Source: JANYCG01 sp031365665
GTDB lineage: Bacteria > Pseudomonadota > Gammaproteobacteria > Burkholderiales > Burkholderiaceae_C
Assembly: GCA_031365665.1 (NCBI GenBank)
Contig: JANLYO010000111.1
Coordinates: 6,782-70,781, forward strand
Direction of reading: 5' to 3'
DNA length: 64,000 nucleotides
In this document: positions 1 to 7,535 of the stretch, piece by piece
Layout of the letters: each line of letters opens with the position of its first letter
How positions within the stretch are numbered: the first letter of the stretch is position 1
Notes under the pieces: model-generated
The model's database searches: none
What the model was told of the DNA's origin: nothing
Seen by the model: only the letters and a program-made list of their open reading frames with translations
Position numbers and translations under genes: made by a program

Positions 1-51
1 TCGACGGCCTGCCCAATTTAAGTGTAAAGATAATTTGACCTAGCCCCCACG

Positions 52-525
52 CTACACCGCTTCCCCAGTTGCCACCATGGCGGTGAAGCGTTTGGCAAGC
101 CACATCCCGGCTGCCATGGCGATCACGAAAATCATCACGTCGGTGCTGCCGCTGAGCAAAGACGCCGCCGCCGGGCCGGGGCAATAACCCGCCAAACCCC
201 AGCCGATGCCAAACAAGGCTGCGCCCAGCAGCAAAGGCAGATCAATATCGCTGCGGGTCGGCAGATGGAATTGCTCGTCAGCCAGCGGTTTGGCACGTTT
301 TGGCGTGAGCCAGAAGGCCACTAGCGTCACCATCAGTGCGCCCCCCATCACGAAGGCAAGGCTCGGATCCCAAAAACCTTTTTCGGCGGTGCTCGAAATC
401 CCCCGGGCCAAGCCACCCAAGTCCAGAAACGCCAGCACCTTGGCCGGTTGGGTCATGCCCCCCACCACCAGGCCGATGGCAAAAACCACGCCCGACAGCA
501 GCGCCCAGATCGATCGTTGAATCAT
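52..525 (-). CDS. Small YeeE/YedE-family (DUF6691-type) membrane subunit
   Basis: Encodes 157 aa. It looks like the shorter half of a split YeeE/YedE transporter, a family linked to thiosulfate or sulfur-compound uptake (TsuA, PmpA/PmpB). Visible marks are an N-terminal hydrophobic helix after MIQRSIWALL, further hydrophobic segments, and the family-type motif GYCPGPAAASLLSG near the C-terminus with its single conserved Cys. The open frame extends upstream, but the start at MIQRS gives normal family length. It lies just downstream of a second YeeE-like gene on the same strand, in a probable two-gene operon, and divergent from a persulfide dioxygenase fusion. That context supports a role in moving reduced sulfur across the inner membrane. 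The substrate is inferred. Confidence 0.8.
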   Translation of the reverse strand: MIQRSIWALLSGVVFAIGLVVGGMTQPAKVLAFLDLGGLARGISSTAEKGFWDPSLAFVMGGALMVTLVAFWLTPKRAKPLADEQFHLPTRSDIDLPLLLGAALFGIGWGLAGYCPGPAAASLLSGSTDVMIFVIAMAAGMWLAKRFTAMVATGEAV

Positions 526-547
526 GTCAATGGCTCCTGTTTGACCG

Positions 548-979
548 TCAAACCACAGCCCATTTGGCAATGGCCACGGTGGCCATGCCAAACGCCATGA
601 ACACACCGGTGGCCGCCACTGAGCGCATCGATCTGCGCCCAATGCCGCAGACGCCGTGCCCACTGGTGCAGCCGGAGCCCAAGATCGTGCCAAAACCAAC
701 CAAAAGCCCGGCTGCGCCCAGCAGCCAGGGCGACCGCGTTGCCAGCATCGTTTGCCCCACGGCGTTCATCATCAACACGCCTGCCACCATCAGCCCCAAA
801 AAGAAGGCCCAGCGCCACGCGCGGTCCTCGTCATCCCGTGGTTCTGGCCCGAGCAAGCCCCCTGCGATGCCGCTGATGCCCGCCACGCGCCCCAGGCCAA
901 GCAGCAGAATCCAGCTGGCCACGCCGATCAAGACGCCGCCAAAGAGTGATTGCACATAAGGGTGAAAAGATTGCAGCAT
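548..979 (-). CDS. YeeE/YedE-family membrane protein (sulfur transport)
   Basis: Encodes 143 aa from MLQSFHPYVQ; an upstream in-frame start would add an N-terminal tail without membrane character. Hydrophobic helices alternate with the YeeE/YedE signature GSGCTSGHGVCGIGRRS at about residues 100-116, which holds two Cys residues. In characterised relatives such Cys residues relay sulfur during thiosulfate uptake. Together with the downstream 157-aa protein (22 bp away) it forms the usual two-half arrangement. A divergent gene for a persulfide dioxygenase-rhodanese starts 68 bp away, so the short gap must carry promoters for both directions. I could not identify a clear operator there. Confidence 0.82.
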   Translation of the reverse strand: MLQSFHPYVQSLFGGVLIGVASWILLLGLGRVAGISGIAGGLLGPEPRDDEDRAWRWAFFLGLMVAGVLMMNAVGQTMLATRSPWLLGAAGLLVGFGTILGSGCTSGHGVCGIGRRSMRSVAATGVFMAFGMATVAIAKWAVV

Positions 980-1047
980 GGGGATTCCCAGGGTCGGGTT
1001 CGAACAAAAGGCTGCAAGAGCATACCGCATGGGTTATAAACCGGCGG

Positions 1048-2232
1048 ATGAACCCGATACAGCTCTTCGACCCTGCCTCCAGCACCTACACCTACGTGCT
1101 GTTTGACGAAACCACGCGCGATGCGCTGATCATCGACCCGGTGGACGCCCAGCTTGAGCGCGACTTGGCGACGCTGCGGCAATACGGTCTCAAGCCCGCG
1201 TGGACCGTCGAAACCCACGCCCATGCAGACCACATCACCAGCGCTGGCCTCTTGGCCGAGCACGTGGGCGCCAAGACGGCAGCACCCTCGGGTTGCGGCA
1301 TCGCCACCGCATCAGTGCAGTTGAAGGAGGGCGACACCCTGGCTTTTGGCCAGCAGCACATCGCGGTGTTGCACACCCCCGGCCACACCGAGGGCAGCAT
1401 GTGTTTTGTCTGGTGGCCAAAGTCCGGTGGTGGCGCGGCAACCCATGTCTTCACCGGAGACACACTCTTGGTCAACGGCTGTGGCCGCACCGATTTCCAG
1501 TCCGGCAGCGCCGAGGCGCTTTACCGCAGCATCACCGAGCGCCTCTTCACCCTGCCCGACACCACCACCGTCTGGCCGGGGCACGACTACCAAGGCAAGC
1601 GCCATTCCACCATCGGCCAGGAGAAAAGCAGCAATGCCCGCATCGCCGGCAAAACGCTGCCAGAATTTGTGGCCGTGATGAACAACCTGAACCTGCCCAA
1701 ACCCAAACGCATCGAGGAAGCCGTGCCTGCCAACCAACACTCCGGCCTGCGCCAGGACGCCGGTGCGCCGATGCCCTTGGGTTCTGCCAGCAGCCCTGGC
1801 AGTTCAGGCGATGCCACCGCCCCCGATCAAGCGCGTCCGGCAGACGGCTACGCGGGCGACGTGTCGCCGCCATTGGCCTGGCAATGGGTGCAAAGCGGCG
1901 CGGCAGTGCTGGTCGATGTGCGCTCAGACGCCGAACGCGAGTGGGTCGGCTTCATTCCGCAAGCCAAACCCGTGGCCTGGAAACAATGGCCCGGCATGAC
2001 GATGAACCCGAATTTCGACGCCGCGTTGCAAGCCGCTGTGCCTGCTGGCGGCAAAGTGGTGTTGCTGTGCCGCAGCGGCGTGCGTTCGATTGCTGCCGCC
2101 AAACGCGCCACGGAGCTGGGCCTGCAGGCCTACAACATTCTGGAAGGTTTTGAAGGCGACCCGAATCAAGACGCCCACCGGGGTCAAAAAGGCGGCTGGC
2201 GGATGCGTAGCTTGCCGTGGCGACAGAACTGA
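1048..2232 (+). CDS. Persulfide dioxygenase-rhodanese fusion (ETHE1/Blh type)
   Basis: Encodes 394 aa. Residues 1-260 form a metallo-beta-lactamase-fold domain of the ETHE1/Blh class, with HAHADH (His57, His59, Asp61, His62), His113 in GHTEGS, Asp138 in TGDTLL and His179 in WPGHDYQG. Residues about 275-385 form a rhodanese domain with catalytic Cys341 in CRSGVRS. Enzymes of this layout (for example PRF of Burkholderia phytofirmans) oxidise glutathione persulfide to sulfite with O2 and let the rhodanese exchange sulfane sulfur with thiosulfate. The start at MNPIQLFDP fits the family; an upstream in-frame start would overlap the divergent YeeE-like gene. Neighbouring YeeE-type subunits suggest import of a sulfur compound followed by its detoxification. 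Confidence 0.9.
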   Translation: MNPIQLFDPASSTYTYVLFDETTRDALIIDPVDAQLERDLATLRQYGLKPAWTVETHAHADHITSAGLLAEHVGAKTAAPSGCGIATASVQLKEGDTLAFGQQHIAVLHTPGHTEGSMCFVWWPKSGGGAATHVFTGDTLLVNGCGRTDFQSGSAEALYRSITERLFTLPDTTTVWPGHDYQGKRHSTIGQEKSSNARIAGKTLPEFVAVMNNLNLPKPKRIEEAVPANQHSGLRQDAGAPMPLGSASSPGSSGDATAPDQARPADGYAGDVSPPLAWQWVQSGAAVLVDVRSDAEREWVGFIPQAKPVAWKQWPGMTMNPNFDAALQAAVPAGGKVVLLCRSGVRSIAAAKRATELGLQAYNILEGFEGDPNQDAHRGQKGGWRMRSLPWRQN

Positions 2233-2249
2233 CGGGATTCAGGTGTCGA

Positions 2250-2358
2250 TGTGAACATCAAAAACAATAGCAAACTATTCAATAAATACTTGACCCAATA
2301 CCTATTTTTAGTCCCATTTTATCATTGGAACGATTTTTGTTAACACCCATGTTAACAT
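2250..2358 (+). repeat. Intergenic repeat R1 (hairpin-core-TTAACA end)
   Basis: AT-rich element between the convergent persulfide dioxygenase and amidase genes. It carries the shared block AATAGCAAACTATTCAATAA at 2266-2285, a TTGACC core variant, and the palindromic end TGTTAACA-CCCA-TGTTAACA at 2338-2357. The left arm of the hairpin seen in other copies is degenerate here. It is one of eight related copies in this window. The rest of the 2233-2448 gap shows nothing else I can name. Confidence 0.7.
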
Positions 2359-2448
2359 TTATGTCAGCGGCTCAAGCCGTCTGCCAAGGTCGCCACGGCA
2401 GGCGGCAATTCATGCGCAGGCGCAGTTCAAATAGCGCCCAAGTCCCTT

Positions 2449-3915
2449 TCAAATCCCGCTCAAATCCGGTCGCCGTGCCAACACCTCTGCCGCCACACCC
2501 TCATAGGCGCGGGCGAGCTGCAACACTGCTGCGTCCGCCTGCGGTTTGCCCATGATTTGAATGCCCATCGGCAGGCCTGCGGCGTTGAATCCGGCGGGCA
2601 GGCTGATGCAGGGCAGCCCAGCGAAGGTGGCGTAAATCGTGACCTCCATCCAGCGGTGGTAGGTATCCATGCTGCGGGTTCCTGAGGCCGTTGTGATCGC
2701 CTGCGGCCAGCGCAGCGCGGCGTCAAACGGCCACACCTGGGCGGTCGGCAAGGCCAAAAAGTCGTACTTTTCAAACAACTTGCGCATGTGCTGGTAAAAC
2801 GCCGTGCGTTGCACACTGGCGGCGACCAGCGCGTTGCCGGTCAGCCCGGCGGACTGGTCGTATTCCCACAGCGCCTCGGGCTTGATGTGCGCGCGATTGG
2901 CGGGCTTGGCCAGGTACGGCGCAAGCCGGTTGGCCACCAGCGCGCGGCGCCACACCAGCCAGGCCTGCCAGACGGCATCCGGCGAGCAGCCCAGCGGCGT
3001 GGGCTCGACAGCAGCGCCGACACCCGCCAGGCGCTGCAAGGCCTGCTGGCAGACGCCCACAATGCCGTCTTCCATCGCCAGGTAGCCATTGAGGTCGCCC
3101 AGCCAGCCAATTTTGATTCTCTTCAAGTAAAACGAGGCGCCAGGCCTCGCAGATAGAGCACATTCAGCTATTGAAAGAGGAGCGCTTGCGTCGTAACCCG
3201 ACTGAACCTCCAGCAGGCGCGCGAGATCGTCCACAGTGCGCGCCATCGGCCCCTCGGTGCCGAGCTGGCTGATGAAAGCGTCCGCCACCGGCGACATCGG
3301 CACCCGGCCCTGGCTTGGGCGAAAACCAAACACATTGCACCAGCCCGCCGGGTTGCGCAGGCTGCCCATGAAGTCAGAGCCGTCGGCCACCGGCAACATG
3401 CGCGTGGCCAGCGCCACCGCCGCGCCGCCGCTGCTGCCACCGGCTGTTTTGCTGAGGCCAAACGGGTTGCGCGTCGCCCCAAACACCTCATTGAAGCTGT
3501 GTGAACCCAAGCCGAATTCGGGCACATTGGTTTTGCCGACCACGATGGCGCCCGCCGCTTTCATCCGGCTGACCATCAAGTTGTCTTCCTTGGGCACAAA
3601 GTCGCGCATCAGGGGCGAGCCCATGGTGTTGCGTATGCCTGCCGCGTTGCTTAAGTCCTTGATCGCCTGCGGCATGCCGTGCATCCAGCCTTTGGAGCCG
3701 CTGCCGTTTTTGGCCAACATCGCATCAAACGTGTCCGCTTCAGCCAGCAGCACGGTTTCATCTCGCAGGCTGACGATGGCGTTGACGTGGGGGTTGACGA
3801 CGGCAATCTGTGCGAGGTAGGCCTGCATCACCTCGCGGCAGGAGACAGTTTTGTTGTGGATCGCCTGCGAGAGCGCGTTTGCTGAAAGCTCAACGATGGG
3901 AATGGCAGTGGACAT
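2449..3915 (-). CDS. Amidase-signature family amidohydrolase
   Basis: Encodes 488 aa from MSTAIPIVELSANAL. It belongs to the amidase signature family (Ser-cisSer-Lys triad): the Lys is in AIKDLSN and the glycine/serine loop is GGSSGGAAVALATRMLP, followed by GSLRNPAGW. Such enzymes hydrolyse amides; the substrate cannot be told from sequence. Between the signature region and the GWLGDLNGYLAMEDG block there is an extra stretch (SIAECALSARPGASFYLKRI, about genomic 3110-3175) that looks like an insertion relative to usual family members. The open frame continues far upstream across coaX, but that part is antisense shadow. It is divergent from coaX and not in an obvious operon. Confidence 0.87.
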   Translation of the reverse strand: MSTAIPIVELSANALSQAIHNKTVSCREVMQAYLAQIAVVNPHVNAIVSLRDETVLLAEADTFDAMLAKNGSGSKGWMHGMPQAIKDLSNAAGIRNTMGSPLMRDFVPKEDNLMVSRMKAAGAIVVGKTNVPEFGLGSHSFNEVFGATRNPFGLSKTAGGSSGGAAVALATRMLPVADGSDFMGSLRNPAGWCNVFGFRPSQGRVPMSPVADAFISQLGTEGPMARTVDDLARLLEVQSGYDASAPLSIAECALSARPGASFYLKRIKIGWLGDLNGYLAMEDGIVGVCQQALQRLAGVGAAVEPTPLGCSPDAVWQAWLVWRRALVANRLAPYLAKPANRAHIKPEALWEYDQSAGLTGNALVAASVQRTAFYQHMRKLFEKYDFLALPTAQVWPFDAALRWPQAITTASGTRSMDTYHRWMEVTIYATFAGLPCISLPAGFNAAGLPMGIQIMGKPQADAAVLQLARAYEGVAAEVLARRPDLSGI

Positions 3916-4005
3916 GGTGTAACTCGTTAATAATGCGGCGACGCCTTCATAAGCCGACAAAAAGCCGGAAAAATTGGTGAGAGGCAGCCAGGCAGCAAAC
4001 ATACC

Positions 4006-4848
4006 ATGACATTTCTCGCGTTGGACATCGGAAACACCCGCCTCAAGTGGGCCAGCTACGAAACGGCCGAGCCGGGGGCCAAAGTGTTGGCCCAAGGCGC
4101 CGAGTTCCTGGAAAACATCGACAAACTCGCTGAAGGCCCGTGGGCCGAAATTCCGGTGCCCGCGCGCATGCTCGGCTGCGTGGTGGCGGGCGATGGCATC
4201 CGCATGCGCGTGCAGGAGCAATTTGAGCAGGTGCCGGGCTGGGACTTGGCCGCAACCTGGGTGGTGGCCAGCGAGATGGAGGCGGGCCTGACCAACGGCT
4301 ACGACTTCCCTGCCCGCCTGGGCGCTGACCGTTGGGTGGCGATGATCGGCGCCTGGCATCGCATGCTGGCGCTGGCGCGCGCCCACAGCCGCGTGCCAGC
4401 CAAAAAACGCCCTGCTGCAATCGGCAAAAAGCCGCCGGAAAGCGTGAAACGCCCGCTGGTGGTGGTGATGGTCGGCACGGCGGTCACGGTGGAAGCCATC
4501 GACACGCGGGGCAAGTTTTTGGGTGGTTTCATCTTGCCCGGCCACGGCATCATGCTCAAAGCGCTTGAAAGCGGCACGGCCGGCCTGCACGTGCCCACCG
4601 GCGAAGTCGTCAACTTCCCCACCAACACCAGCGACGCGCTGACCAGCGGCGGCACCTTCGCCATTGCCGGGGCGATTGAACGCATGGTGCAACACGTGCG
4701 CCGCCACTGTGGCGCAGAACCCGTGTGTTACATGACCGGCGGCGCAGGCTGGAAGATGGCACCGGCGATGAATGTCAAGTTTGAGCTGGTGGACAACCTG
4801 ATTTTTGACGGGTTGCTGGAGATTGCAGCGAGCCGCGCGCGGGTGTGA
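4006..4848 (+). CDS. coaX: Type III pantothenate kinase
   Basis: Encodes 280 aa. CoaX phosphorylates pantothenate in the first step of coenzyme A synthesis and, unlike CoaA, resists feedback by CoA. The N-terminus MTFLALDIGNTRLKW is the acetate/sugar kinase-like phosphate motif; RLGADRWVAMIGAW and VVMVGTAVTVEAID are the second and third family motifs. LGGFILPGHGIMLKAL also matches. In many Burkholderiales coaX follows birA, but here it lies opposite an amidase gene. Repeat R2 begins 10 bp after the stop, in the convergent gap with the next gene. Confidence 0.93.
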   Translation: MTFLALDIGNTRLKWASYETAEPGAKVLAQGAEFLENIDKLAEGPWAEIPVPARMLGCVVAGDGIRMRVQEQFEQVPGWDLAATWVVASEMEAGLTNGYDFPARLGADRWVAMIGAWHRMLALARAHSRVPAKKRPAAIGKKPPESVKRPLVVVMVGTAVTVEAIDTRGKFLGGFILPGHGIMLKALESGTAGLHVPTGEVVNFPTNTSDALTSGGTFAIAGAIERMVQHVRRHCGAEPVCYMTGGAGWKMAPAMNVKFELVDNLIFDGLLEIAASRARV

Positions 4849-4858
4849 ATCGCGTTGC

Positions 4859-4977
4859 AATCATACCCAATTTGGGGTTTATTGCGGTCAAAAAACACCT
4901 TGCAAAGCATAACCTGGCATTTATTGACCATTAGGCCACGTATTTATTGAATAGTTTGCTATTTATATAGTAGCAAT
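4859..4977 (-). repeat. Intergenic repeat R2 (hairpin-core-CCCCAA end)
   Basis: A 119-bp AT-rich copy between the convergent coaX and DUF2817 genes. On the minus strand it starts with a GCTACTATATAAATAGC hairpin, then AATAGCAAACTATTCAATAA, the core ACGTGGCCTAATGG, and ends with AAACCCCAAATTGGGTATG. The end differs from R1, R5, R6 and R8 but matches R4 and R7. No coding potential is visible. Confidence 0.8.
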
Positions 4978-5013
4978 CGTTGATGCCACCCGGCGCCGGG
5001 TGTCGCCGCGCTC

Positions 5014-6135
5014 CTACGACGAGGCCAGGCCATCCACCGCCTGGAACATCGACTGGCGGGCCTGCGCGATGACCTGGCCTTTCCAGGCGTCAGTGTCGGT
5101 GTAAAACGCGTCCAGAATCTGTTGTTTGATCTGCTTCGCCAAGGCCGCTGGTGCTTGCTGATTCACATTCAGCCAGTGTTCGCCTCGGAGCGCGTAGGAG
5201 ACCTCCTCCATCGGCAACGTGCCGTACTCCATCGCGATGCCGGTGTATTCGGCTTTCGGGCACTCCTGGTTGAGCGACATCCACATCAGGCCGGTGAGAA
5301 ATGCCGAGCTTGAAGAGCCGTCGTAGACCGACGTGACTGGGGTCGCCGCCGCGCCCGCTCCTCCGCCCCACCAGGCGCGGGCGCGCTGCAAGGCGGCGGC
5401 GTCATCGGCGCAGGCGAAGATGCGCTCGCCGTGGCCGCTGGGGCCCAGGCCCGTGTGCAGGTCGATCCAGGCGATTTTGCGGGCCGCGCCAGCCGGGTTG
5501 GCGCCGTGGTGCCGCAGCACACTGCGCAGGGTCTGGTTGCTCCAGGTGGGCGCCGTGCCGCCGAAAAACAGACCCAGCGGGAACTGGTGCTGCCCGCGCG
5601 ACATCGCCGCCTGGAAGGCAGGCATGCCCCGCGTCTCGATGTAGGCCGCGACGGCTGCCGCGTTGGCGGCGTCCGGCGGCCAGTGTTTGGGAACCAGCAA
5701 ATCGGCAATTTCAGCGTAGGGGGTGTTGACCGGCAGCGGTTGTGAGAAGTCGTGGAAATTGCGGTTCAGATCGACGTTTTCATGCGTGGTGCGGCGCAGG
5801 TGCGAAAAGCCGTAGGGGTTCAGGGCGTGGATGTACAACACCGCCACATCCTTGGCGCGTGCGTGCGCCAGCCATTCGGCGTCATGGATGGCAAACACCT
5901 GCACGCCGCTGCCGCAGTAACCCTCCACGCCGTGGCAGGCGCTGCTGACGATGAGCAGGTTTTTGGCATCCAGCGGGCCGCTGCGCGCCACGTCCATCGC
6001 CAGCACTTCACCGTCGCGCCCTGTCAGAGGATGCACGTGGGACTCAATCTGCAAACCGGCGGCGGCCGCGCCTTCGAGAAACTTGACGCGCGCCTCCCGG
6101 TAACTCGCGCTGAAAGCCGCTGCGATGCCGATCAT
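5014..6135 (-). CDS. DUF2817 family protein (M14-like carboxypeptidase fold)
   Basis: Encodes 373 aa from MIGIAAAFSASYREAR; an upstream in-frame start would overlap the next gene. DUF2817 proteins resemble zinc carboxypeptidases/deacylases. Likely zinc-binding elements are HGVEG in the segment SSACHGVEGYCGSG near residues 65-80 and the later DLHTGLGPSGHGE stretch; ALNPYGFSHLRRTTHENVD is also typical. No signal peptide is apparent, so it is probably cytoplasmic. It follows the M20 amidohydrolase gene on the same strand with 38 bp between them, so the two could be co-transcribed and work on related acylated or peptide substrates. The substrate is unknown. Confidence 0.82.
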   Translation of the reverse strand: MIGIAAAFSASYREARVKFLEGAAAAGLQIESHVHPLTGRDGEVLAMDVARSGPLDAKNLLIVSSACHGVEGYCGSGVQVFAIHDAEWLAHARAKDVAVLYIHALNPYGFSHLRRTTHENVDLNRNFHDFSQPLPVNTPYAEIADLLVPKHWPPDAANAAAVAAYIETRGMPAFQAAMSRGQHQFPLGLFFGGTAPTWSNQTLRSVLRHHGANPAGAARKIAWIDLHTGLGPSGHGERIFACADDAAALQRARAWWGGGAGAAATPVTSVYDGSSSSAFLTGLMWMSLNQECPKAEYTGIAMEYGTLPMEEVSYALRGEHWLNVNQQAPAALAKQIKQQILDAFYTDTDAWKGQVIAQARQSMFQAVDGLASS

Positions 6136-6173
6136 GCCGCAGTTTTTCTGGTGGACGGCAGGGCAGTCGCCAC

Positions 6174-7391
6174 TTAGGCCTGCGCCTGCAAATGGGCGGG
6201 CACTGGCTCTTTGAACCAAGCCTCGGCCAGTTGCACCCAGTAGGTCGCGCCCAGGGGGATGAGTTCGTCATTGAAGTCGTAACTCGGGTTGTGGATCATG
6301 CAGGGGCCGGCACCGTGGCCGATCTCGCGGTGCGAGCCGTCGCCATTGGCGATGAAGCAATACGCACCGGGCTTGGCTTGCAGCATGTAGGCAAAGTCTT
6401 CCGCGCCCATGGTGGGCTCCTGCAGGCGCACGTTGTCAGCGCCGACGATGCCCGCCATCACTTTGCGGCAGAACTCGGCCTCGTGCGCGGAGTTGATGGT
6501 CGGCGGGTAATTGCGCACAAACTCGAAATCACAGGTGGTGCCATAAGCGGCGGCCGTGTGGTCAGCGATTTCTTTCATGCGCGCTTCGATCATGTCCAGC
6601 ACTTCAATGGTGAAGGTGCGCACGGTGCCTTGCAGCTCGCAACTGTCCGGGATCACGTTGGTGGCTTCACCGGCGTGGATCATCGTGACGGAAATCACGC
6701 CGGCGTCAATCGGCTTTTTGTTGCGGCTGATGATGGTCTGGAAGGCCTGCACCATCTGGCAGGCAATCGGCACCGGGTCAACCGTGTTGTGGGGCAGCGC
6801 GGCGTGCCCGCCTTTGCCTTTGATGGTGATCTTGAATTCATTGCTGGAAGCCATCACCGGCCCCGCGCTCACCGCAAATGTGCCGGCGTTCGGGCCTGGC
6901 CAGTTGTGCATGCCGAAAACGGCTTCAACCGGGAATTTTTCAAACAGGCCGTCTTTGATCATTTCGCGCGCGCCGCCACCGCCTTCTTCGGCGGGCTGGA
7001 AAATCAAATACACGGTGCCGTCGAAATTGCGGTTTTTGGCGAAATGCTGCGCCGCAGCAAGCAGCATGGCGGTGTGGCCGTCATGGCCGCAGGCGTGCAT
7101 CTTGCCGGGGTTTTTGCTGGCGTGGGCGAAGGTGTTGAACTCTTGCATGGGCAGGGCGTCCATGTCGGCGCGCAGGCCGATGGCGCGGTTGGAGGCGCCC
7201 GCCTTCACAATGCCCACCACGCCAGTAGTGCCCATGCCTCGGTGGATGGGGATGCCCCAGTCGGTCAGCTGTTTGGCCACAATATCAGCCGTGCGAACCT
7301 CTTCAAAGCAGAGTTCCGGGTGGGCGTGGATGTCGCGGCGGATGGCGGCGATCGAAGCCGCCTGGGTAACGATGGAATCGATGGTTTTCAT
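6174..7391 (-). CDS. M20 family amidohydrolase (hippurate hydrolase-like)
   Basis: Encodes 405 aa. It is an M20D metallo-amidohydrolase of the hippurate hydrolase/IAA-amino acid hydrolase type, which cleaves N-acyl amino acids. Visible motifs: RRDIHAHPELCFEE near the N-terminus, GLRADMDALPMQE, MHACGHDGHTAMLL with metal-binding Cys/His residues, PAEEGGGGAREMI with the catalytic Glu pair, and TMGAEDFAYML near the C-terminus. An AGGAG sequence sits 7 bp before the ATG and supports this start. The downstream DUF2817 gene is probably in the same transcript. Confidence 0.9.
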   Translation of the reverse strand: MKTIDSIVTQAASIAAIRRDIHAHPELCFEEVRTADIVAKQLTDWGIPIHRGMGTTGVVGIVKAGASNRAIGLRADMDALPMQEFNTFAHASKNPGKMHACGHDGHTAMLLAAAQHFAKNRNFDGTVYLIFQPAEEGGGGAREMIKDGLFEKFPVEAVFGMHNWPGPNAGTFAVSAGPVMASSNEFKITIKGKGGHAALPHNTVDPVPIACQMVQAFQTIISRNKKPIDAGVISVTMIHAGEATNVIPDSCELQGTVRTFTIEVLDMIEARMKEIADHTAAAYGTTCDFEFVRNYPPTINSAHEAEFCRKVMAGIVGADNVRLQEPTMGAEDFAYMLQAKPGAYCFIANGDGSHREIGHGAGPCMIHNPSYDFNDELIPLGATYWVQLAEAWFKEPVPAHLQAQA

Positions 7392-7535
7392 GTAAGTGCT
7401 CCTGAATACGACAGTCTAAACCCGTTGCCTCAAGCCTGTCTTTGGGGGGTTTCCCCGTGACCGGGTACATCCAGGCTACCATTGGCAGGGCCGCGAAGCG
7501 CCCATGTTGACTGCCAATTACCCCCCCCCAATCCC

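Noticed and set aside
1..51. Possible gene or promoter at the left edge
   Set aside because: The 51 bp hold no open frame or recognisable signal; they are downstream of the YeeE-like gene.
2449..4860. One 803-residue open frame through the amidase and coaX on the minus strand
   Set aside because: The upstream 315 codons are antisense to coaX and carry no recognisable domain. The amidase begins at 3915 with normal length.
6192..7460. Long plus-strand open frames opposite the M20 amidohydrolase
   Set aside because: They are mirror frames of a clear metallo-amidohydrolase with intact motifs and have low-complexity His/Val-rich translations.
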